Assembly: GCF_033708015.1 (NCBI RefSeq)
Contig: NZ_CP137920.1
Coordinates: 3,348,001-3,412,000 of the forward strand
Direction of reading: 5' to 3'
Source of the DNA: Proteus vulgaris
Lineage (GTDB): Bacteria > Pseudomonadota > Gammaproteobacteria > Enterobacterales > Enterobacteriaceae
DNA length: 64,000 nt
The translations under genes and the position numbers were made by a program. The notes below the pieces were generated by a model that was not told where the DNA came from, did no database searches, and saw only the letters and a list, made by a program, of their open reading frames with translations. Numbering within the stretch: the first letter of the stretch is position 1; the number at the start of each line of letters is the position of its first letter. Below are positions 1 to 10,880 of the stretch, in pieces.

Positions 1-42
1 CTGTTTATCACTAAACAGAGGCTTTTAAGTACAAAGGAAAGA

Positions 43-894
43 TCAAACCGTAAATGGATATTTTATCGCTTCATGGCATTGATAACCTTCAACAGTAAAA
101 TCATTCGTTGTTACCCACGTTTCGATATCTTCCAACGTTTTTATTTTTGGATTGATATGTAATGTTGGCAATGGCAATGGTTCTCTTTTTAATTGTACAT
201 CTCGCATTAGTGGTAATTGATTTTCATAGATATGTGCGTTGATTATCTTATGAAATGCTTTACCCGGCTTATGCCCTGTAATTTGAGCCACCAGCGCTAA
301 TAAAACAAAACACTGTATTTGGTTGAAATTTAAACCTAATGGCACATCGCAACTACGTTGATAAGAGGTTAAATAAAGCGTATCACCCACTAATGAAAAT
401 GTGTGTGTATGCATACAAGGGCGCAAACAACCTAACTCAGTTTCACCTGGGTTATAAAATGTTACGATCTCACCACGATCATCTATACCTTTAGTCAGGT
501 TATCGATCACTTTACGTAATTGATCAAAATGAGAACCATCTGGGCGTTGCCATTGACGTCCTTGAACACCATAAACACGCCCCATATCGTCTTCACCTTT
601 GCGATGAGGATTGTTTAGCCATGCCCCATTTTCATTGGCGTTTGCATTCCAAGTATTACAACCAATTTCACGAAATTGACTGGCGTTGTCGTAACCACGT
701 AAATACCCTAATAATTCTGCGATCGCGGCTTTATAGAAGCTTTTACGAGTCGTTATCAACGGAAATTGATTATTCGCAACATCATATTCCAGATCGGCAT
801 TAATCACCGTTAAGCAACGGGTTCCAGTCCGTTTATTATCAATCCATTGCCCTTCATCGATAATGCGTTGACACAATGCCAGATACTGCTTCAT
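43..894 (-). CDS. thyA: Thymidylate synthase
   Basis: Methylates dUMP to dTMP using 5,10-methylenetetrahydrofolate, giving dihydrofolate that FolA (about 22 kb away here) recycles. The 283-residue protein has the family layout: an N-terminal substrate loop with RTGT near residue 22, a catalytic Cys at about residue 160 in a CLRPCMH context, and the dUMP-binding [14 protein letters not shown] motif. It is about 19 residues longer than E. coli ThyA, with an insert near residues 88-105, and is clearly divergent from it (RPCMH where E. coli has APCH). It lies 45 nt downstream of lgt on the same strand, as in E. coli, so the two are probably cotranscribed. Identification is secure. Confidence 0.95.
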   Translation of the reverse strand: MKQYLALCQRIIDEGQWIDNKRTGTRCLTVINADLEYDVANNQFPLITTRKSFYKAAIAELLGYLRGYDNASQFREIGCNTWNANANENGAWLNNPHRKGEDDMGRVYGVQGRQWQRPDGSHFDQLRKVIDNLTKGIDDRGEIVTFYNPGETELGCLRPCMHTHTFSLVGDTLYLTSYQRSCDVPLGLNFNQIQCFVLLALVAQITGHKPGKAFHKIINAHIYENQLPLMRDVQLKREPLPLPTLHINPKIKTLEDIETWVTTNDFTVEGYQCHEAIKYPFTV

Positions 895-939
895 GTTGTC
901 TCTCTTGTAATTAGCTAATAATAAAAAATTTATCTCACA

Positions 940-1830
940 CTATTTGTGAGTTGGTGTTGGATTTTGTGGTGTCTTTTTATCTTGACGATAAGCCCATACC
1001 ATAAAAATAATACCCAACAAAATCATTGGAATTGAAAGTATCTGCCCCATACTCACACCGCCAAATAATCCTAGTTGCGCATCTGGTTGACGGAAGAATT
1101 CAACAATAATACGGAATGCACCATAACCAATGAGGAACAAACCTGACACACTACCGACTGGGCGACTTTTACGCACAAAGATATTCAGAATAATAAATAA
1201 TACTACGCCTTCTAACAGCATTTCATAAAGCTGTGATGGATGGCGGGGTAAAACCCCATATTCTTGAATAATAGGCAATAACGTTGTTGGATCTTGGGCA
1301 ACAAGCTGGAGATCTTCAGAACGAGAGCTTGGGAATAAGAAAGCCCAAGGTGTATCTAATGTGACACGTCCCCATAATTCGCCATTGATAAAGTTACCAA
1401 TACGACCTAGCCCTAATCCAAATGGAATTAATGGTGCAACAAAGTCTGCCACTTGGAAGAATTTACGTTTAGTACGTTTAGCAAACCAAATCATGGCACA
1501 AATAACACCAATTAGGCCACCATGGAACGACATGCCGCCATCCCATACTTTAAAGAGGTAAAGAGGATCATTTAAAAAGACAGGTAGGTTATAGAATAAA
1601 ACATAACCTAAACGACCACCGATAAACACCCCTACAAAACCGACATAAAGTAATGTTTCAACTTCATTTTTATTCCAACCACTATTCGGTTTTGCAGCTC
1701 GACGATTTGCAAGCCATAAGGCAAAGACAAACCCAACTAAATACATCATACCGTACCAATGTAATGACACGGGTCCGATAGAGAACATAACGGGATCAAT
1801 CTCTGGAAATTTAAGGTAGCTTATACTCAT
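940..1830 (-). CDS. lgt: Prolipoprotein diacylglyceryl transferase
   Basis: Inner-membrane enzyme that transfers diacylglycerol from phosphatidylglycerol to the lipobox cysteine of prolipoproteins, the first step of lipoprotein maturation. The 296-residue product has about seven hydrophobic segments and the Lgt signature around [14 protein letters not shown] (about residues 142-155), including the conserved Arg, Asn and Glu. HGGLIG near residue 103 is another family motif. Length matches E. coli (291). It sits upstream of thyA on the same strand and downstream of ptsP with a gap of about 80 nt. Confidence 0.96.
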   Translation of the reverse strand: MSISYLKFPEIDPVMFSIGPVSLHWYGMMYLVGFVFALWLANRRAAKPNSGWNKNEVETLLYVGFVGVFIGGRLGYVLFYNLPVFLNDPLYLFKVWDGGMSFHGGLIGVICAMIWFAKRTKRKFFQVADFVAPLIPFGLGLGRIGNFINGELWGRVTLDTPWAFLFPSSRSEDLQLVAQDPTTLLPIIQEYGVLPRHPSQLYEMLLEGVVLFIILNIFVRKSRPVGSVSGLFLIGYGAFRIIVEFFRQPDAQLGLFGGVSMGQILSIPMILLGIIFMVWAYRQDKKTPQNPTPTHK

Positions 1831-1911
1831 TATTCCCTACTTCACTTAATCAATAATTTCTATGCTGATTATTTTTATTACCAACACAGAAAAGGCTTAT
1901 ACGAAGGTTTG

Positions 1912-4158
1912 CTAGATACCTCCGCGAATTAATCCACCTAATCCTTGCCGTTCCATAAATTCAGAAGACAATTTTTTAATTTCTGTTGCCGTTTCAGCTT
2001 GCAACACCTGTTGCATAAAAAGCTGTAACATCACAGGATCAAGATGGCGCAATAAGTATTTTACCCTAGGTAAACTACGACCACTCATGCTTAACTGCCT
2101 AAAACCGAGCCCTATTAACAGCAATGCACCTATCGGCGTACCTGCCATTTCACCACAAACACTCACTGGCAACTGATAATATTGGCATTGTTCCGCAATC
2201 AAATTCAGTGAACGCAATAACGCAGGATGCAAATTATCATAAAGTGATGCTACATGCGTATTATTACGATCGACAGCAAGCAAGTATTGAGCCAGATCGT
2301 TTGTTCCAACAGAGATAAAATCAACCCGGTTAGCTAATTGTGACAACATAAACACCAATGAAGGCACTTCAAGCATAATGCCTAGCGGAGGTGTAACACA
2401 TTCACATTTTAGCTCTCGACTCACTTCATCACATGCACGTAGCAGTAATGTCCTTGCTTCGTCAATTTCATCAATACTTGTCACCATCGGCAACAAAATT
2501 TTCAAATTTTTAAATTCGAGGTTTGCTTTTAGCATGGCTCGTAACTGAATAAGGAAGATTTCTGGTTGATCAAGTAATATTCTTATTCCTCGCCAACCTA
2601 AGCAGGGATTTTCCTCATTAATCGGCATATAAGGAAGTTGCTTATCAGCACCAATATCTAAAGCACGCAATACAACAGGTTTTTCAGGGAAAAAAGAGAG
2701 TATTTCGCGATAGCGATTTTTCTGTTCATCTTCAGAAGGAAAACCGCTTTGTAGCATAAAAGGAATTTCTGTCCGATATAAACCAACACCATCTATTCCT
2801 ACGCTAATGCGTTGTTCATACTTTATGTTTAATCCCGCATTCAGTTGAACACTAACTGCCTCACCATTTTTTAAAAGCGCTTGCTGTTCAAGTTGCTCTT
2901 CTGCAATTTGGCTTAATACGCTCTCTTCATCAATAATTTGTTTATATTCTTGAGTTATAAAAGGCTCTGGTTCAATAAATATCTCACCACGATAACCATC
3001 AAGAATAAGCATGCGATTATGTAAAAGCTCAGGCTGAATATCTGCTCCCATAATCGCGGGTATTCCCATTGCTCTAACAAGAATGGCAGAATGAGAATGA
3101 GTTGCGCCATCTCGAACAATGACACCAGCAAGCTGTTGCTCTGGTAACTCGGCCAATAAACTGGCACTTAATTCATCAGCTACCAAAATAAAGCGCTCTG
3201 GCCAAATGTTGGTTGAGCTTAGATCATCATCTAGATGGAATAATAAACGACGCCCTAATGCTTTAAGATCAGAGGCTCTCTCTCGCATATAACCATCTTT
3301 TAGACTAGAAAATTGGGCAGCCACTTTTTCAACCACGACTTTAACCGCCCATTCCGCAACATACCCCTGCGTAATGATTGCCGTCATTTTATATTTAAGC
3401 TGTGGATCATTAAGTAAATGCGAGTAGAGATCAAATATGGCCGCACTCTCTTTTTGCGAATTCGCCATAAATCGCTTACTAAAGCGACGACATTCTGCGG
3501 TAGCATCTTCTAAAGCTACCGTAAGTCGGTTTAATTCTGCTTTTATATCAAGAGCACTGGCTTTAAACACATTTTCAAGGATAGGTTGAGAGACTTCTTG
3601 CCAGCCATAAGCCATCACCACGCCAGTCGACACCGAAAGTGCTTTAATACGACTTTGTCGATATTGCCCGAAAAGCCCTTTGGTTTGGACTTGCGATAAG
3701 GTGGCGCCGAGCTGTGTCGCCAGCGTCACCATAAAAGATTCTTCGCTTTCATTAAATAAGCGACGCTCTTTTTGCTGAACGACTAATACACCAAGAAGTT
3801 GGCGACGATAGACAATAGGAACGCCAAGGAAAGCACGGAGATCATCTTCTTTAACTTGAGGAAGGTATTTAAAGCTAGGATGTTCGCGAATATCAGCGAG
3901 GTTGATAAGCTCTGAAAGACGCCCGACCTCACCAACAACGCCTTCATCAAATGAAAGGCTAACGGCTCTTCCTTTTGGTTTTTTTAACCCTTTGGTCGCC
4001 ATAAGATAAAAACAACTACGTTGTTTATCAGCAAGATAAATAGAACACACATCCGTGTGCATTGCCTGACACGTTTCCTTGACTAAGAGTTCAAGCGCTT
4101 CTGGAAGCCCTGCTGCCATAGCCACTTTTTCTACAATTTCTCGCAAACGTGTCAGCAT
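1912..4158 (-). CDS. ptsP: PTS-Ntr enzyme I (phosphoenolpyruvate-protein phosphotransferase)
   Basis: First phosphotransferase of the nitrogen PTS: it takes phosphate from PEP and passes it to NPr and then EIIA-Ntr, linking nitrogen and potassium status to regulation. The 748-residue protein has an N-terminal GAF sensor domain (about 1-165), the swivelling phosphohistidine domain with the active His in GATHSHSAILVR, and a C-terminal PEP-binding barrel with GVGLYRTEIPFM, LGWRGIRILL and SVCGEMAG motifs. Length equals the E. coli protein. It begins 8 nt after the rppH stop, so the two genes form an operon. Confidence 0.96.
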   Translation of the reverse strand: MLTRLREIVEKVAMAAGLPEALELLVKETCQAMHTDVCSIYLADKQRSCFYLMATKGLKKPKGRAVSLSFDEGVVGEVGRLSELINLADIREHPSFKYLPQVKEDDLRAFLGVPIVYRRQLLGVLVVQQKERRLFNESEESFMVTLATQLGATLSQVQTKGLFGQYRQSRIKALSVSTGVVMAYGWQEVSQPILENVFKASALDIKAELNRLTVALEDATAECRRFSKRFMANSQKESAAIFDLYSHLLNDPQLKYKMTAIITQGYVAEWAVKVVVEKVAAQFSSLKDGYMRERASDLKALGRRLLFHLDDDLSSTNIWPERFILVADELSASLLAELPEQQLAGVIVRDGATHSHSAILVRAMGIPAIMGADIQPELLHNRMLILDGYRGEIFIEPEPFITQEYKQIIDEESVLSQIAEEQLEQQALLKNGEAVSVQLNAGLNIKYEQRISVGIDGVGLYRTEIPFMLQSGFPSEDEQKNRYREILSFFPEKPVVLRALDIGADKQLPYMPINEENPCLGWRGIRILLDQPEIFLIQLRAMLKANLEFKNLKILLPMVTSIDEIDEARTLLLRACDEVSRELKCECVTPPLGIMLEVPSLVFMLSQLANRVDFISVGTNDLAQYLLAVDRNNTHVASLYDNLHPALLRSLNLIAEQCQYYQLPVSVCGEMAGTPIGALLLIGLGFRQLSMSGRSLPRVKYLLRHLDPVMLQLFMQQVLQAETATEIKKLSSEFMERQGLGGLIRGGI

Positions 4159-4166
4159 AGTGTTAT

Positions 4167-4697
4167 CTAATACCTTTTACGCCGATATCCATACGATGAA
4201 CGCGGTAAAGACATTTGTTCTTGCAATGGCATGACTACTGGTGCGAACTCTTTCATGACACGTCGATAGACATCGCGTTTAAAAGAGACGACTTGTCGAA
4301 CAGGATACCAATAACTCACCCAACGCCAGCCATCAAATTCTGGCGTTTTGCTTTGTTGAACATTAATGTCTTTATCATTACTTGTTAACTGCAAAAGGAA
4401 CCAACGCTGTTTTTGTCCAATACAAACAGGTTTTGTGTCCCAACGCACCAAACGCTTAGGTAACTTGTAACGTAACCAGTTACGTGTGGAGGCAAGAATT
4501 TTGACATCCTTGCGACTTAACCCAACTTCTTCGAACAACTCTCGGTACATTGCCTGCTCTGGCGATTCTCCAGGGTTAATTCCTCCTTGAGGAAACTGCC
4601 ATGAATGTTGCCCATAGCGACGAGCCCAAAGCACTTGCCCTTGCCGATTACAAATTACAATCCCTACATTCGGGCGGTAGCCATCATCATCGATCAC
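4167..4697 (-). CDS. rppH: RNA pyrophosphohydrolase
   Basis: Nudix hydrolase that removes pyrophosphate from 5'-triphosphorylated mRNA and so triggers RNase E-dependent decay. The 176-residue sequence starts [17 protein letters not shown] and carries a complete Nudix box ([17 protein letters not shown] through EEVGL, about residues 38-60). The C-terminus is strongly basic (SYGYRRKRY). It is the first gene of the rppH-ptsP unit. The upstream region is shared with the divergent thiB leader. Confidence 0.96.
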   Translation of the reverse strand: MIDDDGYRPNVGIVICNRQGQVLWARRYGQHSWQFPQGGINPGESPEQAMYRELFEEVGLSRKDVKILASTRNWLRYKLPKRLVRWDTKPVCIGQKQRWFLLQLTSNDKDINVQQSKTPEFDGWRWVSYWYPVRQVVSFKRDVYRRVMKEFAPVVMPLQEQMSLPRSSYGYRRKRY

Positions 4698-4814
4698 TAG
4701 ACTACCTCAATAACCAAATTTGAAAGATAACTCATTGTTTCATACTACTCACAGACGGTAAACCACTATCAACAGACTTTGCATGACGCGCGTATTTATC
4801 TACAATGGGAAAGT

Positions 4815-4889
4815 CTCAACGGGGTGCCTTGTTAGGCTGAGAAAAACTCGTGGAACCTGATCCAGATAATACTGGCGTAGGGATTTGAG
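4815..4889 (+). promoter_or_regulatory. TPP riboswitch (THI-box) upstream of thiB
   Basis: The aptamer core is directly readable: GGGGTGCC near 4821, GCTGAGA near 4836, ACCTGATCCAGATAATACTGG from 4855 and CGTAGGGA near 4876. The closing P1 helix is CTCAA (4815-4819) pairing with TTGAG (4885-4889). It occupies the leader of thiBPQ, as the sroA/thi-box element does in E. coli, and should reduce expression when thiamine pyrophosphate is high. Confidence 0.95.
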
Positions 4890-4960
4890 TCAGGATGTTG
4901 CAAGGTTCATTAATTTGCCATCCTCACTCCTCAGATCCTACCTGACTTTTACTGAGGAAC
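4887..4960 (+). promoter_or_regulatory. thiB expression platform: competing hairpins that mask or free the Shine-Dalgarno
   Basis: TCCTCAG (4928-4934) is the exact reverse complement of CTGAGGA (4952-4958), which contains the Shine-Dalgarno of thiB, so a 7-bp SD-masking hairpin can form. The 3' strand of P1 and what follows (4887-4897) can instead pair with 4919-4929: 4 bp, one C-C mismatch, then 6 bp. The second pairing uses bases needed both for P1 and for the masking hairpin, so the structures are mutually exclusive. This suggests translational control. The pairings are seen; the mechanism is inferred. Confidence 0.7.
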
Positions 4961-4965
4961 TAAAC

Positions 4966-5979
4966 GTGTTAACTAAATCACTTCGCTTTACTTTCCTTCT
5001 AAGCGCAATGGGCATTATGAGTACTTTTTCAACCCAAGCCTTAGCACAAAAACCCACACTGACTGTTTACACTTATGACTCATTTACTGCAGATTGGGGC
5101 CCTGGACCTGCAATAAAAAAAGCGTTTGAACAGCAATGTGATTGTGAACTAAAACTGATTGCGCTGTCTGATGGTGTGTCTCTACTTAACCGCTTACGTA
5201 TGGAAGGTGATAAAAGTAAGGCAGATATTATTTTAGGATTAGACAACAATCTGATCCACGCAGCAAAAGAAACGGGACTTTTCGCACCAAGTCATATCGA
5301 CACCTCCAAACTTACCTTACCTGAAAAATGGACTGATGATACCTTTGTGCCTTATGACTACGGTTACTTTGCTTTTATTTATGATAAAAACCGCATAGCT
5401 AATCCCCCAAAAAGCATGGCTGAACTGCTAAATAGTCAAGAAAAATGGAAAATCCTCTATCAAGATCCTCGCACCAGTACCCCTGGTTTAGGTTTAATGC
5501 TATGGATGCAATCGCTTTATCCTGAAAATACGGCCACTGAATGGAAAAAATTGTCAGAGAAAACACTAACCGTCACTAAAGGTTGGAGTGAATCTTATGG
5601 CTTATTCTTAAAAGGTGAAGGTGATTTTGTGCTTAGCTATACATCATCTCCGGGATATCACATTTTAGCGGATAAAAAAGATAACTATGCGGCTGCAATT
5701 TTTGATGAAGGGCATTACTTACAAGTCGAAGTTGCTGCAAAACTCAAGTCAAGCAAACAGCCTGAATTAGCGCAGCAATTTATGCAGTTTATGTTGACGC
5801 CTGCATTCCAAGAAACCATTCCCACTACCAATTGGATGTATCCTGTTATAAATATGCCATTACCGGACGTCTATTCCGTGATGCCTAAACCCGAAAAATC
5901 ATTGCAATTCAATGCAGATGTTGTCGCAAAAGAGCGCCAAACATGGACTCGTAATTGGCAATCTGCGGTTAGTCGCTAA
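4966..5979 (+). CDS. thiB: Thiamine/TPP ABC transporter, periplasmic binding protein
   Basis: Captures thiamine, thiamine phosphate and TPP in the periplasm and delivers them to ThiPQ. I place the start at the GTG at 4966, not the upstream in-frame start at 4885, because GAGG lies 8 nt before it, a normal signal peptide follows (ending near STQALAQ), and 4885 lies inside the riboswitch. The mature part begins KPTLTVYTYDSF and shows ThiB features such as DIILGLDNNL, YDYGYFAFIYD and DPRTSTPGLGL. The product is 337 residues. Its TAA stop overlaps the thiP start by one base. Confidence 0.94.
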   Translation: MLTKSLRFTFLLSAMGIMSTFSTQALAQKPTLTVYTYDSFTADWGPGPAIKKAFEQQCDCELKLIALSDGVSLLNRLRMEGDKSKADIILGLDNNLIHAAKETGLFAPSHIDTSKLTLPEKWTDDTFVPYDYGYFAFIYDKNRIANPPKSMAELLNSQEKWKILYQDPRTSTPGLGLMLWMQSLYPENTATEWKKLSEKTLTVTKGWSESYGLFLKGEGDFVLSYTSSPGYHILADKKDNYAAAIFDEGHYLQVEVAAKLKSSKQPELAQQFMQFMLTPAFQETIPTTNWMYPVINMPLPDVYSVMPKPEKSLQFNADVVAKERQTWTRNWQSAVSR

Positions 5980-7559
5980 TGGGAAGATGGCTTATCCCGG
6001 GGCTATGTGCTTCGGGTTTACTGCTTATTGTGGCGTTATTGTCATTTGGCGCATTGTGGTTTAATGCACCAAGTGGCGAACTGTCCTCAATTTTCGCTGA
6101 TGAATATTTATGGCATGTCATCCGTTTTACTTTTTGGCAAGCTTTTTTATCTGCACTGTTTTCGATATTACCTGCTATTTGGCTCGCCAAAGCCCTCTAT
6201 CGACGCCAATTTAAAGGGCGAACACTGTTTTTACGCCTATGTGCCATGAGCCTTGTATTACCCGTCCTAGTTGCACTTTTTGGTATTTTAACAGTTTATG
6301 GCAGAGTAGGATGGATTGCTCAAATTTGTGAATGGCTAGGAATCGACTACCAATTTACCCCCTATGGTTTGCAAGGCATTTTATTAGCTCACATATTTTT
6401 CAATATGCCATTAGCAACCCGAATGCTATTGCAAGCTCTTGAGAACATTTCATCAGAACAACGCCAATTAGCCTCACAACTTGGCATGAATGGCTGGCAA
6501 CGTTTTCGTTTTCTTGAATTTCCCTATTTGTGGCGTCAAATGCTCCCCACGGCATCACTGATTTTTATGCTCTGCTTTGCAAGCTTTGCTACTGTATTGG
6601 CATTGGGTGGAGGACCTGCGGCAACGACTGTCGAACTCGCGATTTATCAAGCATTAAGTTATGACTACGATTTACATCGCGCTGCACTTTTAGCCTTGAT
6701 CCAGCTCTTTTGTTGTTTAGGTTTAGTGCTTATTAGCCAAAAGTTAAAAGGCACCCTTTTTGTGGGAAACAGTCAAAAACTGCATTGGCGTGATCCCTAT
6801 GATCCTCTCTTTAGCAAAATAACCGATGGTCTAATTATCACTCTTGCGATCCTCTTTTTAGTACCGCCAATTCTAGCGGTAATAACGGATGGTCTTAACA
6901 GTCAATTTATACGAGTCATACAGCAACCTGTACTTTGGCAGGCGTTTACTACCTCACTGATTATTGCTATTGGTGCGGGTATTGTTTGTGTTGTGTTAAC
7001 GATGATGTTGCTATGGAGTAGCCGAGAGCTTCGCTTACGGCACTTTAAAAAAGCAGGGCAAGCCATGGAAATGAGTGGATTGATTATTTTGGCGATGCCG
7101 GGGATTGTGTTGGCAACAGGCTTTTTCCTTCTATTCAATAATACGATTGGATTACCCGAATCACCGTATGTTTTAGTCATTTTAACCAATGCATTAATTG
7201 CTATTCCCTATGCCTTAAAAGTGCTTGAAAACCCGATGAATGATATCGCTTCACGTTATGGGCTTTTGTGTCAGTCACTCAATTTACAAGGAATAAACCG
7301 ACTTCGTTGGATAGAACTGCGTGCATTAAAAAAACCGATTTCACAAGCACTTGCCTTTGCTTGTGTCATTTCTATTGGTGATTTTGGTATTGTTGCCCTA
7401 TTTGGTAATGAAACATTTAGAACATTGCCTTTCTATCTTTATCAGCAAATTGGCGCTTATCACACTCAAGATGGGGCTGTCACAGCCATGATCTTATTGC
7501 TACTTTGCTTCTCTCTTTTTAGCCTAATAGAACGATTAGCTGGAAAATCTCATGATTAA
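5979..7559 (+). CDS. thiP: Thiamine/TPP ABC transporter permease
   Basis: Inner-membrane channel of the ThiBPQ importer. The 526-residue protein is highly hydrophobic with about twelve membrane spans and is an internal duplication of two permease halves. Each half has an EAA-type loop that contacts the ATPase: around [19 protein letters not shown] in the first and [18 protein letters not shown] in the second. Start ATG overlaps the thiB stop, and the gene overlaps thiQ by 8 nt, so the three are translationally coupled. Confidence 0.95.
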   Translation: MGRWLIPGLCASGLLLIVALLSFGALWFNAPSGELSSIFADEYLWHVIRFTFWQAFLSALFSILPAIWLAKALYRRQFKGRTLFLRLCAMSLVLPVLVALFGILTVYGRVGWIAQICEWLGIDYQFTPYGLQGILLAHIFFNMPLATRMLLQALENISSEQRQLASQLGMNGWQRFRFLEFPYLWRQMLPTASLIFMLCFASFATVLALGGGPAATTVELAIYQALSYDYDLHRAALLALIQLFCCLGLVLISQKLKGTLFVGNSQKLHWRDPYDPLFSKITDGLIITLAILFLVPPILAVITDGLNSQFIRVIQQPVLWQAFTTSLIIAIGAGIVCVVLTMMLLWSSRELRLRHFKKAGQAMEMSGLIILAMPGIVLATGFFLLFNNTIGLPESPYVLVILTNALIAIPYALKVLENPMNDIASRYGLLCQSLNLQGINRLRWIELRALKKPISQALAFACVISIGDFGIVALFGNETFRTLPFYLYQQIGAYHTQDGAVTAMILLLLCFSLFSLIERLAGKSHD

Positions 7560-8253
7560 ATTAGAGCAGCTTGCTTACACTTATGAACACCAACATCTCT
7601 TATTTAATCTCACGGTTAATGCAGGAGAACGCATTGCCGTGTTAGGACCGAGTGGTGCCGGTAAAAGTACATTACTCAGTTTAATCGCAGGATTTTTACC
7701 ATCAGAACAGGGGAGTCTGTTTCTTAATGGTCAAGATCATACAAAAACAGTACCTGCTAAACGCCCTATTTCCATGTTATTTCAGGATAATAATCTATTC
7801 CCTCATTTAACTGTAAGGCAAAATATTGGCTTGGGGTTAAATCCAGGCTTAAAGCTGACTGGCACTCAAAAAGCACTATTAGAAAGTCGGGCAGAACAAG
7901 TGGCGCTCAGCGAATATCTTGAACGCTTACCTTCTCAATTATCAGGAGGTCAGCGTCAACGTGTTGCTATTGCACGTTGTCTTGTTCGTGAACAACCTAT
8001 TTTGTTACTTGATGAGCCTTTTTCTGCACTTGATCCCGCTTTACGTATTGAAATGTTGGCACTACTTGAGCAACTCTGCCGTGAAAAAGCGTTAACCTTA
8101 TTGATGGTTTCTCATAGCTTAGAAGATGCTGCAAAAATTGCCTCAAGAGCGATTGTGATAGATAACGGTATGATTGTGTATGATGGAAATACGCAATCAC
8201 TAATAAATGGTGAAGTGGATCAATCACTTATTTTAGGTATCCCGTTTAATTAA
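7552..8253 (+). CDS. thiQ: Thiamine/TPP ABC transporter ATPase
   Basis: Drives thiamine import by ATP hydrolysis with ThiP. The 233-residue protein carries Walker [10 protein letters not shown] (32-40), a Q-loop in [14 protein letters not shown], the ABC signature LSGGQRQR (130-137), Walker B LLLDEP (151-156) and the switch His in MVSHSLEDA. Length matches E. coli ThiQ (232). It overlaps thiP by 8 nt. No strong terminator is obvious after its stop. Confidence 0.95.
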   Translation: MIKLEQLAYTYEHQHLLFNLTVNAGERIAVLGPSGAGKSTLLSLIAGFLPSEQGSLFLNGQDHTKTVPAKRPISMLFQDNNLFPHLTVRQNIGLGLNPGLKLTGTQKALLESRAEQVALSEYLERLPSQLSGGQRQRVAIARCLVREQPILLLDEPFSALDPALRIEMLALLEQLCREKALTLLMVSHSLEDAAKIASRAIVIDNGMIVYDGNTQSLINGEVDQSLILGIPFN

Positions 8254-8342
8254 TCTCCCCCACAAATTAACTGTATAAATAACCATTATATTGACTATAA
8301 TAAACGCATCTTTAGTGAATTATTTGTGTTTATTGGGTGCTG

Positions 8343-10697
8343 ATGATTGGTCATACGGAACAAGGCTTTATTCTTACTCGCCACTGGAGCGACACACCAA
8401 AAGGTATTGTCGTCTCTTATTGGCTGGCTACGGATAATGGTCCACGTAAAGTGACTGTGCCTGTGCAACGCGCTATTGGTTTTGTTGCCCGACAACATGA
8501 AACGGTTTTACGCTCACTCGTTAATAAAAATTCTGATATTGAAATTCGCCCTCTCGATTTAAAAGATTTCGAAAGACAGCCTGTTTTTGGTGTTTATTGC
8601 AAACAATACCGTCAACTTGTTCAGCTTGAGCAACAACTTAAAGAGCACCATATCCGTCTTTATGAGGCGGATATCCGCCCGCATGAACGTTATATGATGG
8701 AACGCTTTATCACCGCACCTGTCTGGTTTCGTTATCAACAAAATAATATTGTTACATTAAAACCCGCTCCTGATTATCGCCCTGCGCTTCGCACCGTTTC
8801 TTTAGATATTGAAACCAGTGAATTTGGTGAGCTTTACTCTATTGGGCTTGCTGGCTGTGGTGATAATGTGGTGTTTATGCTTATTGATGAGTTGCCCACA
8901 GAGTGTGAAAGCCGACAACCTCAAGGCTATCGCTTATGTTATGTCAGTAGCCGATCGCGTTTAATTGAAAAACTGAATGAGTGGATACAATATTACGATC
9001 CTGATGCGATTATCGGTTGGAATTTAATTCAATTCGACCTGCGTATTTTGTACACACATGCACAAAGGTATGGTGTCAATTTATTATTAGGTCGTCAGAA
9101 TAGCCCGTTAGAGTGGCGAGAGCATGGGTTTAAAAAAGGGCATTTTTTTGCTTCAGCTCAAGGGCGTTTAATTATCGATGGAATTGATGCTTTGAAAATG
9201 GCGACATGGAATTTTCCCTCTTTTAGCCTCGAATCCGTTGCGCAAACACTGCTAGGTGAGGGTAAAGCTATCGATACACCTTACGCCAGAATGGATGAAA
9301 TTAACCGTCGCTTTAAAGAAGATAAACCCGCGCTAGCTTATTATAATTGGCAAGATTGCGTCTTAGTAAACCGTATCTTTGATGCGACGTCCCTTATGGC
9401 TTTCTTATTAGAGAGAGCTTGTGTTACAGGGCTTTCCGTTGATAGAAGTGGTGGATCTGTGGCTGCGTTTACGCATCTCTACCTTCCTTCAATGCATCGC
9501 ATTGGATATGTTGCGCCTAACCAAGGTGAAAAACCTGAAGAACATAGCCCCGGAGGTTTTGTTATGGATCCCACCCCCGGCTTATATGATTCTGTTGTTG
9601 TGCTTGATTATAAAAGCCTTTACCCCTCGATTATTCGTACTTTTTTAATCGATCCCGTAGGTATGATTGAAGGAATGCACCAACCTGATGACAAATTTTC
9701 TATTGCGGGATTTCGCCAAGCTCGATTTTCACGAGAATTGCACTGTTTACCCGCGATTGTATCGCAAATTTGGCACGAAAGAGATAATGCAAAATTACAT
9801 AAAAATGCCCCGCTCTCTCAAGCGCTTAAAATTATTATGAATGCTTTTTATGGTGTTTTAGGCTCTGTGGGTTGTCGTTTTTTTGATCCTCGTTTAGCGT
9901 CTTCTATTACGCTACGCGGTCATGAAATTATGAAAAAAACGAAAGAATTGATTGAAGCCAAAGGCTATCAAGTGATTTATGGTGATACAGATTCAACCTT
10001 TGTTTGGCTGAAATCACCTCACACAGAACAAGAAGCACAACAGATAGGGTATCAATTAGTACAAGACGTTAATCAATGGTGGAAAACACATCTGTTTGAA
10101 AATGACCAGCTAGATTGCAAATTAGAACTAGAATACGAAACTCATTATCGTCGTTTTTTAATGCCCACGATCCGAGGTATGGAAACGGGTAGCAAGAAAC
10201 GCTACGCCGGACTCAGCAATGATAAAATGGTATTTAAAGGGTTAGAAACCGTCAGAACAGATTGGACGCCTCTCGCTCAAAAATTTCAACAAGAGCTTTA
10301 TACCCGCATTTTTCATCAGCAGCCTTATCAGCAGTTTATTCGTGATTATGTCGCAGATACGCTAGCAGGAAAATATGATGATAGATTAGTGTATCGTAAA
10401 CGGTTACGCCGAAAATTATCAGAATATCAGCACCACGTCCCCCCTCATGTCAAAGCAGCTCGTAAGGCAGATGAATATAATTTATCCCAAAATAGACCCC
10501 AACAATATCAGCAAGGCGGTTGGATTAGTTATATAATTACTCTCTTGGGGCCTGAGCCGTTAGAGCATATAACGACTGCACCTGATTATGAACATTATAT
10601 CAATAAGCAGTTAATGCCTATTGCAGATGCTATCCTCCCCTTTATACAAGATGATTTTTCAACCTTGTTAAACGGACAAATGACACTCTCATTTTAA
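8343..10697 (+). CDS. polB: DNA polymerase II
   Basis: Family B DNA polymerase with proofreading, used in translesion and replication-restart synthesis. Exonuclease motif [10 protein letters not shown] is near residue 155, exo II is in [11 protein letters not shown], and polymerase motifs [24 protein letters not shown] and [11 protein letters not shown] are present in order. The product is about 784 residues (E. coli 783). The ATG at 8343 is chosen because the next residues align with the E. coli N-terminus (GFILTRHW); a GTG two codons upstream is the alternative. Only a degenerate LexA-like half site (CTGTATAAAT at 8271) was found upstream. Confidence 0.95.
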   Translation: MIGHTEQGFILTRHWSDTPKGIVVSYWLATDNGPRKVTVPVQRAIGFVARQHETVLRSLVNKNSDIEIRPLDLKDFERQPVFGVYCKQYRQLVQLEQQLKEHHIRLYEADIRPHERYMMERFITAPVWFRYQQNNIVTLKPAPDYRPALRTVSLDIETSEFGELYSIGLAGCGDNVVFMLIDELPTECESRQPQGYRLCYVSSRSRLIEKLNEWIQYYDPDAIIGWNLIQFDLRILYTHAQRYGVNLLLGRQNSPLEWREHGFKKGHFFASAQGRLIIDGIDALKMATWNFPSFSLESVAQTLLGEGKAIDTPYARMDEINRRFKEDKPALAYYNWQDCVLVNRIFDATSLMAFLLERACVTGLSVDRSGGSVAAFTHLYLPSMHRIGYVAPNQGEKPEEHSPGGFVMDPTPGLYDSVVVLDYKSLYPSIIRTFLIDPVGMIEGMHQPDDKFSIAGFRQARFSRELHCLPAIVSQIWHERDNAKLHKNAPLSQALKIIMNAFYGVLGSVGCRFFDPRLASSITLRGHEIMKKTKELIEAKGYQVIYGDTDSTFVWLKSPHTEQEAQQIGYQLVQDVNQWWKTHLFENDQLDCKLELEYETHYRRFLMPTIRGMETGSKKRYAGLSNDKMVFKGLETVRTDWTPLAQKFQQELYTRIFHQQPYQQFIRDYVADTLAGKYDDRLVYRKRLRRKLSEYQHHVPPHVKAARKADEYNLSQNRPQQYQQGGWISYIITLLGPEPLEHITTAPDYEHYINKQLMPIADAILPFIQDDFSTLLNGQMTLSF

Positions 10698-10880
10698 GTT
10701 GTGTCATTTTGCAGGTGACGGTTTGCTTTGCATCTATTAACATAACGCCCCTTTGGTGATAATTAGCTTTTCTTTGTTCAAGAATAAGCCTTTTTTATCC
10801 CGCAGATTTTAATGACAACACCGCAATACTGCATTCATTAATAATTCCTAAATTATATATTTGAGAGCTGAGTTTTATAT

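Noticed and set aside
4885..4965. Upstream start of thiB at 4885
   Set aside because: It falls in the P1 helix of the TPP riboswitch and would add 27 residues before the signal peptide. GTG 4966 has the proper SD.
8265..8300. LexA/SOS box upstream of polB
   Set aside because: CTGTATAAATAACCAT keeps only the left half of the CTGT-N8-ACAG consensus. Regulation by LexA is plausible from E. coli but not shown here.
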